Positions 1 to 6,194 of a stretch of DNA of 9,103 nucleotides are shown here, piece after piece (position 1 is the stretch's first letter; every line of letters starts with the position of its first letter). The DNA is from Rhodospirillales bacterium. Its GTDB lineage: Bacteria > Pseudomonadota > Alphaproteobacteria > UBA9219. The position numbers and the translations under genes were made by a program. The notes under the pieces were generated by a model. It saw nothing but the letters and a program-made list of their open reading frames with translations. It ran no database searches and was not told the origin of the DNA. The DNA is taken from positions 1 through 9,103 of the forward strand of contig JAATFY010000240.1 of NCBI GenBank assembly GCA_015654915.1. The letters are read 5' to 3'.

Positions 1-2
1 CC

Positions 3-83
3 GGCCTGCCCATCCTGTCGGCGGACAATCTCGGCGATGCTGCCGAAAAAATTGTTGGCGCTGTTAAAAAGAAAGCGGCTTAA
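3..83 (+). CDS. sucC: Succinyl-CoA synthetase beta subunit, C-terminal end (partial)
   Basis: Only the last 26 codons and the TAA stop are in the window; the gene enters from the left edge. The reading frame begins GLPILSADNL and ends with a Lys/Ala-rich tail (AVKKKAA). This resembles the end of SucC, where a Gly-Leu-Pro-Ile segment is followed by an amphipathic helix of the DAAEKIVGAV type. The beta subunit carries the ATP-grasp domain and binds nucleotide and succinate, and pairs with SucD in the cytoplasm. The identification rests on this short tail plus the SucD gene downstream. SucC and SucD genes are normally adjacent or overlapping, but here a small ORF separates them. Confidence 0.85.
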   Translation, partial: GLPILSADNLGDAAEKIVGAVKKKAA

Positions 84-100
84 ACTGGGGAGCAATAACA

Positions 101-337
101 ATGAGCAACAGAAAGAAAAGTAAGGCAATAGAAGTGGCCTTTCAGCTCAGTGGTGTTATGGCGGCGAAATGGGAAGGAGAAACACTAGTTATAGATGTTA
201 ATTATGCCGGTGGACATAACAACTCCACCCCAGAAAGAATGCGCAGTAATCTTGAGTATAGGTGGAATGAAGATAAACTTGGCAATGTTGTTTCCAAAAA
301 CTACCGTCTCAATGATGTTACCCCTAAGCCAGGATAA
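101..337 (+). CDS. Small hypothetical protein inserted between sucC and sucD
   Basis: A 78-residue ORF that I do not recognise. It starts at an ATG with a good Shine-Dalgarno sequence (GGGGAG at 87-92, 8 nt spacing), which supports translation. The protein is hydrophilic, with a basic N-terminus (MSNRKKSK). The middle looks strand-forming (roughly residues 10-35), and the C-terminal half is rich in Asn, Asp and Lys and ends in PKPG. There is no signal peptide, membrane segment or cysteine. By hand count it is about 42% GC (99 of 237 bases), clearly lower than the flanking suc genes, and it uses codons rare in them such as ATA, AGA, CTA and AGT. It lies 17 bp after the sucC stop and 25 bp before sucD, in the same direction, so it is probably co-transcribed with them. 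The composition suggests recent acquisition or weak codon selection. Whether it is a functional protein is uncertain. Confidence 0.55.
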   Translation: MSNRKKSKAIEVAFQLSGVMAAKWEGETLVIDVNYAGGHNNSTPERMRSNLEYRWNEDKLGNVVSKNYRLNDVTPKPG

Positions 338-362
338 AGCAGCCTTAACAGTTAGGTAAAAA

Positions 363-1238
363 ATGTCAGTCCTCGTCAATAAGAACACCCGCCTTATCTG
401 TCAGGGCTTCACCGGCTCGCAGGGCACTTTCCATTCCGAGCAGGCTATCGCCTACGGAACCAAGATGGTTGGTGGCGTGACGCCCGGCAAAGGCGGCAGC
501 GAACATCTCGACCTGCCCGTATTCAACACTGTGGCCGAAGCCGTCGCCAAGACCGGCGCGAATGCATCCGTCATATACGTGCCGCCGCCCTTTGCGGCGG
601 ATTCCATTCTGGAATCCATTGCGTCCGACATTCCCTTGGTCGTCTGCATCACCGAAGGCATTCCGGTTCTGGATATGGTACGCGTCAAGCGCGCGCTGCA
701 GGGCTCCAAAACCCGCCTGATCGGCCCCAACTGCCCCGGCGTTATCACGCCCGGCGAATGCAAAATCGGCATCATGCCCGGCCATATCCACAAGCGCGGC
801 AAGATCGCCATCGTTTCGAGTTCCGGCACACTCACGTATGAGGCGGTAGCACAAACCACGGCGACGGGCCTCGGCCAGACGACATGCATCGGCATCGGCG
901 GCGATCCGGTCAACGGCACGAACTTCGTCGATTGCCTCGAGATGTTCCTTGCCGATGACGAAACGCAAGGCATCAGCATGATCTGCGAAATCGGCGGCTC
1001 CGCTGAGGAAGACGCCGCGCTGTTTTACAAGAACAGCAAAAAGAAAAAACCGATGGTCGGCTTCATCGCAGGCGTCACGGCGCCTCCGGGCCGCCGCATG
1101 GGCCATGCCGGCGCGATCATTTCAGGCGGTAAAGGCAGCGCTACGGATAAAATCGAAGCCATGCGCGCCGCCGGTATTATGGTTGCCGACAGTCCCGCCG
1201 CCCTCGGTACCACTATGGTTAAGGCGATGGCCGCCTAG
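363..1238 (+). CDS. sucD: Succinyl-CoA synthetase (ADP/GDP-forming) alpha subunit
   Basis: A 291-residue protein, the usual full length for SucD. With SucC it converts succinyl-CoA plus phosphate and NDP to succinate, CoA and NTP in the TCA cycle. The N-terminal CoA-binding Rossmann domain shows QGFTGSQGTFH (residues 14-24) and GGVTPGKGG (37-45). The GPNCPGVITP motif lies at 121-130. The C-terminal ligase domain has PPGRRMGHAGAII, with the phosphorylated active-site histidine at His248, followed by the SGGKGSA loop. The ATG is preceded by AGG (354-356) at 6 nt spacing, and the protein begins directly with the family's conserved start, so the start is secure. SucD normally follows SucC very closely; here a small AT-rich ORF intervenes. 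No clear terminator follows the stop codon. Confidence 0.98.
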   Translation: MSVLVNKNTRLICQGFTGSQGTFHSEQAIAYGTKMVGGVTPGKGGSEHLDLPVFNTVAEAVAKTGANASVIYVPPPFAADSILESIASDIPLVVCITEGIPVLDMVRVKRALQGSKTRLIGPNCPGVITPGECKIGIMPGHIHKRGKIAIVSSSGTLTYEAVAQTTATGLGQTTCIGIGGDPVNGTNFVDCLEMFLADDETQGISMICEIGGSAEEDAALFYKNSKKKKPMVGFIAGVTAPPGRRMGHAGAIISGGKGSATDKIEAMRAAGIMVADSPAALGTTMVKAMAA

Positions 1239-1343
1239 GCTTTTGCAAGAATTCGTCACTAATCACATTTCGCGGCCTTTGCGATAAAACGCTGTGGTTG
1301 TTGGCATAAACACGGTTAAAGAGTCCGGAAATCCAAAAATTTA

Positions 1344-1372
1344 TTGTGAAAGCGCTCGCGGCACGATATAAG
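1344..1372 (+). promoter_or_regulatory. Candidate sigma70-type promoter for the secretion-type ATPase
   Basis: A -35-like TTGTGA (1344-1349) and a -10-like TATAAG (1367-1372) are separated by 17 bp, the preferred spacing. Each hexamer matches the consensus closely, and the site is in the spacer upstream of the gene at 1454. A second perfect TATAAT occurs at 1408-1413, but no convincing -35 sits at the right distance. This is a motif-based prediction only. Confidence 0.45.
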
Positions 1373-1380
1373 TATGCCGC
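1358..1380. repeat. 6-bp inverted repeat spanning the -10 of the ATPase promoter
   Basis: GCGGCA (1358-1363) and TGCCGC (1375-1380) form a perfect inverted repeat with an 11-nt centre. The centre contains the predicted -10 element. This placement would suit an operator bound by a dimeric repressor. A transcript hairpin is an alternative, but no T-run follows directly, so an intrinsic terminator is unlikely. A six-base arm can arise by chance. Confidence 0.3.
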
Positions 1381-1453
1381 ATATGGTGCTTTTATACAGT
1401 TTGTTCATATAATTTTCTCAACGGATTTCGGCGCCCAAGCAAGGATTTAACAC

Positions 1454-2461
1454 ATGCCCCAAGGAACCAACGTGCTTCAATATGAGTCCGATAACCTGGT
1501 TCAACGCCAACTTCGTGAACTCGATTTTGTCGATATTTATGTCTGCCTGAACGGCAACAGCATGCCGCATTACCGCGCCGGCCTCCAGAGCAGCGCGGCG
1601 CAAATCGATGCCGATGTTCCGCCGGAATTCCATCAGGATGTTGAAGAACTTGCCTCCATTCTTGCGCATGATTTCGTTGGTAATGAGAAAGCGGTAAATT
1701 TCGGCGGCATGCGCTTGCGCGCCTCCAAGCTGGAAACGGCCAACGGCGAAATCTGGGCCGCCATGCGCCGTATTCCTGCCTTGCCGCCCAAGCTGGACAA
1801 GCTTGGCTTCATGCCTCAACTGGTTCCCATTTTGCACGACATAGGCCAGCGCGGCGGATTAATCCTTCTGTGCGGCGCGACCGGTCAAGGCAAAACGACT
1901 ACTGCCTCCTCGCTTCTGCTAGACTACCTAGAAAGCTATGGCGGCGTCGCCTTTACCATCGAAGATCCCGTCGACTACAGTCTGGAAGGTCGCCGTGGCA
2001 CCCATGGCTATTGCTACCAATCCGAAATCAACGCCGAGGCGCAATGGGGTCAGATGCTAAACCGCTCCCTGCGCTGGCACCCGCGTTATATCGTTGTCGG
2101 CGAAGTCCGTACGCCCGATGCCGCCAATCAATTGCTGCGCGCCGCCACATCGGGCCATACCGTTATGGCTACGATGCATGCCGGCAGCATGGAAGAAGCT
2201 CTCGAAGGCCTATTGCAGCTTGCCGAACAGGAACTTGGCGAACGCGCCTCCCTTTTGTTGGCTGCAAGCCTCGTAGCGGTAATTCATCAAATGCTGACGC
2301 CCACGGGCATCTACGCGCCGTTTATGGCAACCGAGGCCGATAATCCGGGGTCGCCGATCCGGGCCCTGATCCGCGACAAGCGCATCGGCCAGTCACGGAC
2401 CTTTGCCGAGCAGCAGATGGCGTTGCTGATGAAAAGCGGAAAAATATTCCATAGCCGCTAA
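1454..2461 (+). CDS. PilT/GspE-superfamily (type II/IV secretion) ATPase, orphan
   Basis: A 335-residue protein, close to the length of PilT-type hexameric ATPases. The N-terminal region (1-110) is divergent, but the segment around 94-119 (ending MRRIPALPPKLDKLGF) matches the domain linker of PilT/DotB-like proteins. The catalytic domain has Walker A GATGQGKTT (141-149), an Asp box FTIEDPVDY (168-175 region), Walker B YIVVGEVRTPD (212-222) and a His box SGHTVMATMHA (233-243). PIRALIRDKR (301-310) recalls the AIRNLIRE motif of PilT. GEVRT replaces the usual GEMRD, a departure from canonical PilT. These proteins power pilus retraction or secretion at the inner membrane. No pilin, platform or secretin gene is nearby, so the partner machine is unknown. 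AAGGA (1441-1445) lies 8 nt before the ATG. PilT, DotB and conjugative TraJ-like subfamilies cannot be separated by eye. Confidence 0.88.
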   Translation: MPQGTNVLQYESDNLVQRQLRELDFVDIYVCLNGNSMPHYRAGLQSSAAQIDADVPPEFHQDVEELASILAHDFVGNEKAVNFGGMRLRASKLETANGEIWAAMRRIPALPPKLDKLGFMPQLVPILHDIGQRGGLILLCGATGQGKTTTASSLLLDYLESYGGVAFTIEDPVDYSLEGRRGTHGYCYQSEINAEAQWGQMLNRSLRWHPRYIVVGEVRTPDAANQLLRAATSGHTVMATMHAGSMEEALEGLLQLAEQELGERASLLLAASLVAVIHQMLTPTGIYAPFMATEADNPGSPIRALIRDKRIGQSRTFAEQQMALLMKSGKIFHSR

Positions 2462-2475
2462 TTCCGGCTGCAAAC

Positions 2476-2526
2476 AACGGCTTTAACATCGTTTTTATAT
2501 GCGCTATGATCGGCTCATAAGCCGTT
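2476..2526. repeat. 8-bp inverted repeat flanking the sucA promoter
   Basis: AACGGCTT (2476-2483) and AAGCCGTT (2519-2526) are perfect inverted arms 35 nt apart. The left arm touches the predicted -35 and the right arm lies just past the predicted start of transcription. It may be a paired operator or a long-loop hairpin followed by CTTTT. Chance cannot be excluded. Confidence 0.3.
2483..2510 (+). promoter_or_regulatory. Candidate sigma70-type promoter for sucA
   Basis: TTAACA (2483-2488; five of six consensus bases) and TATGAT (2505-2510; five of six) are spaced 16 bp apart, in the 90-bp gap between the ATPase gene and sucA. The predicted start of transcription is near 2517, giving a leader of about 35 nt. 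It would let sucA be transcribed independently of sucCD. Confidence 0.5.
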
Positions 2527-2551
2527 CTTTTCGCATCATGGAAACGTCCAA

Positions 2552-5428
2552 ATGACCACCGAACAGTCCTCATTCCTTTACAGCGCCAACGCCGACTTTA
2601 TCGCCGAGCTTTACCAGCGCTACGCCGAAAATCCCGCTTCGGTCGATCCGAGCTGGCGTACCTTCTTCGAGGGCATGAAAGACGATGCCCGTGCCGTGCT
2701 CGACGACATGCGCGGCGCAAGCTGGGCGCCATCCATAGCCGAAAAAATTATCACCAACGGGCACGCCGCTAACGGCCATGACGCGGCCAAACAAATTGTT
2801 GCCGCCGGAATTTCGACCGACACCGCCCTGCTCGACAGCCTGCGCGCGATCTGGCTGATCCGGCTTTACCGCATGCGCGGGCATCTGCTGGCGAACCTCG
2901 ATCCGTTAGGCCTGACGCCGACACCTTATCACGCCGACCTCGATCCCAAGACGCACGGCTTCACCGAAGAGGATTACGACCGCCCCATTTTTATCAACGG
3001 CACGCTGGGATGGCAGCACGCGACCTTGCGCGAGATCATGACCAAACTGCGCAACACCTATTGCGGCACCGTCGGCGTCGAGTTCATGCATATCCAGGAT
3101 CAGGAACAGGCCGACTGGCTGAAACGCCGTATCGAGGAAACCGAAAACAAGCCGCATTACGACGTCAACACCAAGCGCCATACTCTGGAACGCCTGACGG
3201 CAGGCGACGCTTTCGAAAAATTCCTGGCGACGAAATTCGTCGGCGTAAAGCGTTTCGGCCTCGAAGGCGCGGAATCCACCATACCGGCGTTGGATGCTGC
3301 CATCGCCCGCGGCACCGAGCTTGGATTGCGCGAAGCCGTTATCGGCATGGCGCATCGCGGCCGCCTGAACGTTCTTACCAATATCCTCGGCAAGCCCTTT
3401 ACCGCCATGTTCGCGGAATTTCAGGGCACTTCGGCCTATCCCGACAGCGTGCAAGGTTCGGGCGATGTGAAATACCATCTTGGCACCTCTATCGACCGCG
3501 ATTTCAACGGCCAGATCGTGCATCTGACCATGAACGCCAACCCGTCGCATCTCGAATGGGTTAATCCTGTCGTCACCGGTCGCGTACGCGCCAAGCAACA
3601 GCAACGCTCCGGCGGCACCGCCATCAGCGACGAAGCCTGCAATCAGGTATTGCCCCTTCTTATCCATGGCGACGCGGCATTCGCAGGCCAAGGCGTTGTC
3701 GCGGAAACGCTCATGCTGTCGGACCTCAAGGGGTATCGTACCGGCGGCACGCTGCATTTCGTCATCAACAATCAGGTCGGCTTCACAACCAGCCCGCAAT
3801 ATGCGCGCTCGGGCGTTTATTGCACCGACGTCGCCAAGATGATTCAGGCGCCGATTTTCCATGTGAACGGCGACGACGTCGAAGCGGTTGTTTATGTAAC
3901 CGAGCTTGCCGCCGAGTTCCGCCAGAAATTCCACAAGGACGCCGTGATCGACATGGTCTGCTACCGTCGCCATGGCCACAACGAAGGCGACGAACCGGCA
4001 TTCACCCAGCCGATCATGTACCGCAAAATCAAGGAGCAGCCGACGACGCGTGAAATTTATGCGAAGAAACTCGTCAGCGAAGGCTCGCTGTCGCAAGCCG
4101 ACGTCGATAAGGTCAACAGCGACTTCGTCGCCAAGCTGGAGCAGGATTTTCAGGCCGCCAGCAGTTACAAACCCAACAAGGCGGACTGGCTGGAAGGCCG
4201 TTGGCAGGGGCTGGAAGTCGGGAGCGGCGACAGCCACGGCGGTGATACGGGCATCGATATCAACACGCTGCGCGATATCGGGAACGCTATTGCGCGAGTG
4301 CCGGAAGGTTTCAACGTCAACCCCAAGATCGCCAAGCAGCTTGAAGCCAAGCGCGAGATGATGGCGACAGGCGAAGGCATCGACTGGGCGACCGGAGAAG
4401 CGCTGGCGTTCGGATCACTGGTCGCCGAAGGCACGCCGGTTCGTTTGTCGGGGCAGGATTCCGGACGCGGCACGTTTTCGCAGCGTCATTCGGTACTATA
4501 CGATCAGCAGGACGAGCATCGCTATGTGCCGCTGAACGGCATCAGCACCCATCAGGCCAGTTACGAAGTGCATGACAGCCCCTTGTCCGAAGCGGCGGTA
4601 ATGGGTTTCGATTACGGCTTCTCGCTTGCCGAACCCAAGGCCCTCGTCTGCTGGGAAGGCCAGTTCGGCGATTTTGCCAATACGGCACAGGTGTTTTTCG
4701 ACCAGTTCATATCCTCGGCGGAATCGAAATGGCTGCGCATGTCCGGCTTCACGCTTTTGCTGCCGCACGGCTACGAAGGTCAGGGCCCCGAGCATTCCTC
4801 CGCGCGCCTCGAGCGTTTCCTGCAAATGTGCGCCGAAGACAACATGCAGGTGGCGAACTGTTCGACGCCCGCCAATTATTTCCACATCCTGTGGCGTCAG
4901 GTGCGGCGTAATTTCCGCAAGCCGCTCATCCTCATGACGCCGAAATCGCTGCTGCGTCATAAGCTATGCGTCTCGAAACTCGAGGACATGGCGACGGACA
5001 CCGCGTTCCAGCGCGTTATTCCGGAAGCGTCGGCCAACCTGGTCGACGACAAGAAAATCCGCCGCGTCGTGATCTGCAGCGGCAAGGTTTATTACGACCT
5101 GCTGGCCGCCCGCGAGGAACGCAAGATCACCGATGTCGCCATCGTTCGCCTCGAGCAATTCTATCCCTTCCCCGACAAATTGCTGGCACAGGAAGTGGGC
5201 CGTTATTCGAAGGCCGAGGTCATCTGGTGCCAGGAAGAACCGCAGAATATGGGCGCATGGACATTCCTCGACCGCCGCATCGAAAGCGTCCTGGACGAGA
5301 TCGATCACAAGTCCGAACGGCCTTTCTATGTCGGCCGCGCGCCGAGCGCCTCCACGGCGACGGGTTCGCTGAAGCGCCACACCAAGGAACAGGCGGAATT
5401 GGTGGAGAAAGCGCTGATCGTCAACTGA
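2552..5428 (+). CDS. sucA: 2-oxoglutarate dehydrogenase E1 component
   Basis: A 958-residue thiamine diphosphate enzyme that decarboxylates 2-oxoglutarate and succinylates the lipoyl arm of SucB. The N-terminal segment with ELYQRYAENP and DPSWRTFF is the E2-binding region typical of OGDH E1. A Gly/Ala/His-rich linker follows (about 65-90). The catalytic half has MAHRGRLNVL (266-275), KYHLGTS (from 307), and the ThDP/Mg site GDAAFAGQG (373-381) paired with NNQVGFTT (406-413). RRHGHNEGDEPAFTQP spans 472-487. The transketolase-like central domain has SGQDSGRGTFSQRH (633-646). The C-terminal domain has QEEPQNMGAWTF. All expected motifs are present without frameshift, and length falls in the usual range of about 930-1000. 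The RBS is weak (GGA at 2540-2542), but the start gives the standard N-terminus. The stop lies 3 bp from the end of a convergent gene. Confidence 0.98.
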   Translation: MTTEQSSFLYSANADFIAELYQRYAENPASVDPSWRTFFEGMKDDARAVLDDMRGASWAPSIAEKIITNGHAANGHDAAKQIVAAGISTDTALLDSLRAIWLIRLYRMRGHLLANLDPLGLTPTPYHADLDPKTHGFTEEDYDRPIFINGTLGWQHATLREIMTKLRNTYCGTVGVEFMHIQDQEQADWLKRRIEETENKPHYDVNTKRHTLERLTAGDAFEKFLATKFVGVKRFGLEGAESTIPALDAAIARGTELGLREAVIGMAHRGRLNVLTNILGKPFTAMFAEFQGTSAYPDSVQGSGDVKYHLGTSIDRDFNGQIVHLTMNANPSHLEWVNPVVTGRVRAKQQQRSGGTAISDEACNQVLPLLIHGDAAFAGQGVVAETLMLSDLKGYRTGGTLHFVINNQVGFTTSPQYARSGVYCTDVAKMIQAPIFHVNGDDVEAVVYVTELAAEFRQKFHKDAVIDMVCYRRHGHNEGDEPAFTQPIMYRKIKEQPTTREIYAKKLVSEGSLSQADVDKVNSDFVAKLEQDFQAASSYKPNKADWLEGRWQGLEVGSGDSHGGDTGIDINTLRDIGNAIARVPEGFNVNPKIAKQLEAKREMMATGEGIDWATGEALAFGSLVAEGTPVRLSGQDSGRGTFSQRHSVLYDQQDEHRYVPLNGISTHQASYEVHDSPLSEAAVMGFDYGFSLAEPKALVCWEGQFGDFANTAQVFFDQFISSAESKWLRMSGFTLLLPHGYEGQGPEHSSARLERFLQMCAEDNMQVANCSTPANYFHILWRQVRRNFRKPLILMTPKSLLRHKLCVSKLEDMATDTAFQRVIPEASANLVDDKKIRRVVICSGKVYYDLLAAREERKITDVAIVRLEQFYPFPDKLLAQEVGRYSKAEVIWCQEEPQNMGAWTFLDRRIESVLDEIDHKSERPFYVGRAPSASTATGSLKRHTKEQAELVEKALIVN

Positions 5429-5431
5429 AGC

Positions 5432-5998
5432 TCAATTCAGGACGGTCTCGACGACTTTTTTACCGTCAAGGCAGCGTGTATTCGCGGGCACAATGTCGTT
5501 GGTTTTCAGCCAGAGCTTGATGTATTCGGCCGCCCCCTGCGGATAGGCGCCGCATTTGAAATCGTTCGAGGCCAGAAACAACTGCGCCTTGTCGTGAAAA
5601 TATTCGCCGTCATAAATATAATGGACAATCGCGATCACGGATGTCTGCTGCGCGGTATCGATCCACATAAAGCCTTTTTCGGCGCAGCTTTGGGAACGGC
5701 AGGCCGACAGCACGACCGTATGGTCATCGGGCGAAAGCACGGGATCCGACGGACCGCTCAATACTTCCACCAACGCGCTTTTAAGGCCGGTCTTGAGGCC
5801 GCGGCTGCGGAACCCGAAATCGGCTTCGAAATCCGGCACGGCTGTGTCCAGAAAATCCCTGAATTTTTTATCGGAAACGATGGCGCCGGTCGGTTGGCCT
5901 TTGTAACCGAAAAGCCAATGCATATTGTCTACGGCCAATACCGGAAAAGAAACGATGCAAAGAATGCATGCCGCTAACAAAATCGGTCTTTTACCCAT
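5432..5998 (-). CDS. Probable exported protein of unknown function
   Basis: A 188-residue protein on the opposite strand to the suc genes; I do not recognise the family. It begins with a Sec-type signal peptide: a basic start (MGKR), a hydrophobic core (residues 5-21) and a likely cleavage after VLA (Ala22). A lipobox-like LAAC ends at Cys11, but that is very early for a lipoprotein, so periplasmic export is the better reading. The mature part has four cysteines (100, 105, 149, 176), enough for two disulfides, and no further membrane segment. The C-terminal half has ACRSQSC, an aromatic FMWIDT stretch, HYIYDGEYFHDK and FKCGAYPQGAAEYIKLWL. A very strong Shine-Dalgarno (AAGGGGGAG, complement of 6007-6015) precedes the ATG, supporting expression. 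Its end is convergent with sucA, 3 bp apart. It splits sucA from sucB. Confidence 0.8.
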   Translation of the reverse strand: MGKRPILLAACILCIVSFPVLAVDNMHWLFGYKGQPTGAIVSDKKFRDFLDTAVPDFEADFGFRSRGLKTGLKSALVEVLSGPSDPVLSPDDHTVVLSACRSQSCAEKGFMWIDTAQQTSVIAIVHYIYDGEYFHDKAQLFLASNDFKCGAYPQGAAEYIKLWLKTNDIVPANTRCLDGKKVVETVLN

Positions 5999-6045
5999 AA
6001 GTATTTCTCCCCCTTCATGCAGGAATAGGGCTTTATTTGTTAAAA

Positions 6046-6092
6046 ATACGTTTGATTTCAGGGACTTTTTGAATTTTATGTGCTAAACGTAT
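6046..6092. repeat. 8-bp inverted repeat around the reverse-strand promoter
   Basis: ATACGTTT (6046-6053) and AAACGTAT (6085-6092) are perfect inverted arms separated by 31 nt. They bracket the -10 region and predicted start of the leftward promoter, one arm lying in its spacer. A regulator site is possible, but with a spacer this long the pairing could be chance. Confidence 0.25.
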
Positions 6093-6101
6093 ACAGGACA
6101 A
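6073..6101 (-). promoter_or_regulatory. Candidate promoter for the exported-protein gene
   Basis: Read on the minus strand, TTGTCC (6101 to 6096) and TAAAAT (6078 to 6073) form a -35/-10 pair with 17 bp spacing. The -10 matches five of six consensus bases and the -35 four of six. It points at the gene starting at 5998, with a leader of roughly 70 nt ending in a strong ribosome-binding site. Confidence 0.4.
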
Positions 6102-6131
6102 AGAGTTAGGCGGGTCCGGCCTTTCAAACTT

Positions 6132-6160
6132 TTGACTGTTGGGCAATTCCGGCTTATCTA
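6132..6160 (+). promoter_or_regulatory. Candidate promoter for sucB-lpd
   Basis: TTGACT (6132-6137; five of six consensus bases) is followed at 17 bp by a weaker -10-like TATCTA (6155-6160). It lies 30-60 bp upstream of the sucB start, back to back with the leftward promoter at 6073-6101. Because the reverse-strand gene separates sucA from sucB, a promoter is expected here, which raises the likelihood beyond the motif match. Confidence 0.4.
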
Positions 6161-6194
6161 AATACCTGAATCAACCGTCCTGTACCGAGGCTCT

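Noticed and set aside
185..388. 67-codon minus-strand open frame opposite the small ORF
   Set aside because: It overlaps the start of sucD and has a poorer case than the plus-strand ORF, which has a good RBS and operon direction. The AT-rich composition makes a hydrophobic antisense frame likely by chance.
1239..1343. Search for a rho-independent terminator after sucD
   Set aside because: Only 3-bp stems were found and none is followed by a T-run, so no terminator is claimed.
2538..2555. Five-codon leader ORF (ATG at 2538) ending in a TGA that overlaps the sucA start
   Set aside because: Too short to be distinguished from chance, with no RBS of its own and no regulatory residue pattern.
2906..4237. 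443-codon open frame on the minus strand inside sucA
   Set aside because: It lies wholly antisense to a clearly intact sucA. Codon bias of the GC-rich gene explains the lack of stops, and the translation shows no recognisable domain.
5441..5467. Possible terminator: GACGGT/ACCGTC inverted arms with a run of six T at 5456-5461
   Set aside because: The T-run sits inside the loop rather than after the stem, the alternative 3-bp stem before it is too weak, and the sequence encodes the C-terminus of the reverse-strand protein.
5594..5977. Plus-strand frame in phase with sucA beyond its TGA, suggesting stop readthrough
   Set aside because: SucA ends naturally at KALIVN like its relatives, and the downstream frame is antisense to a gene with a signal peptide and strong RBS.
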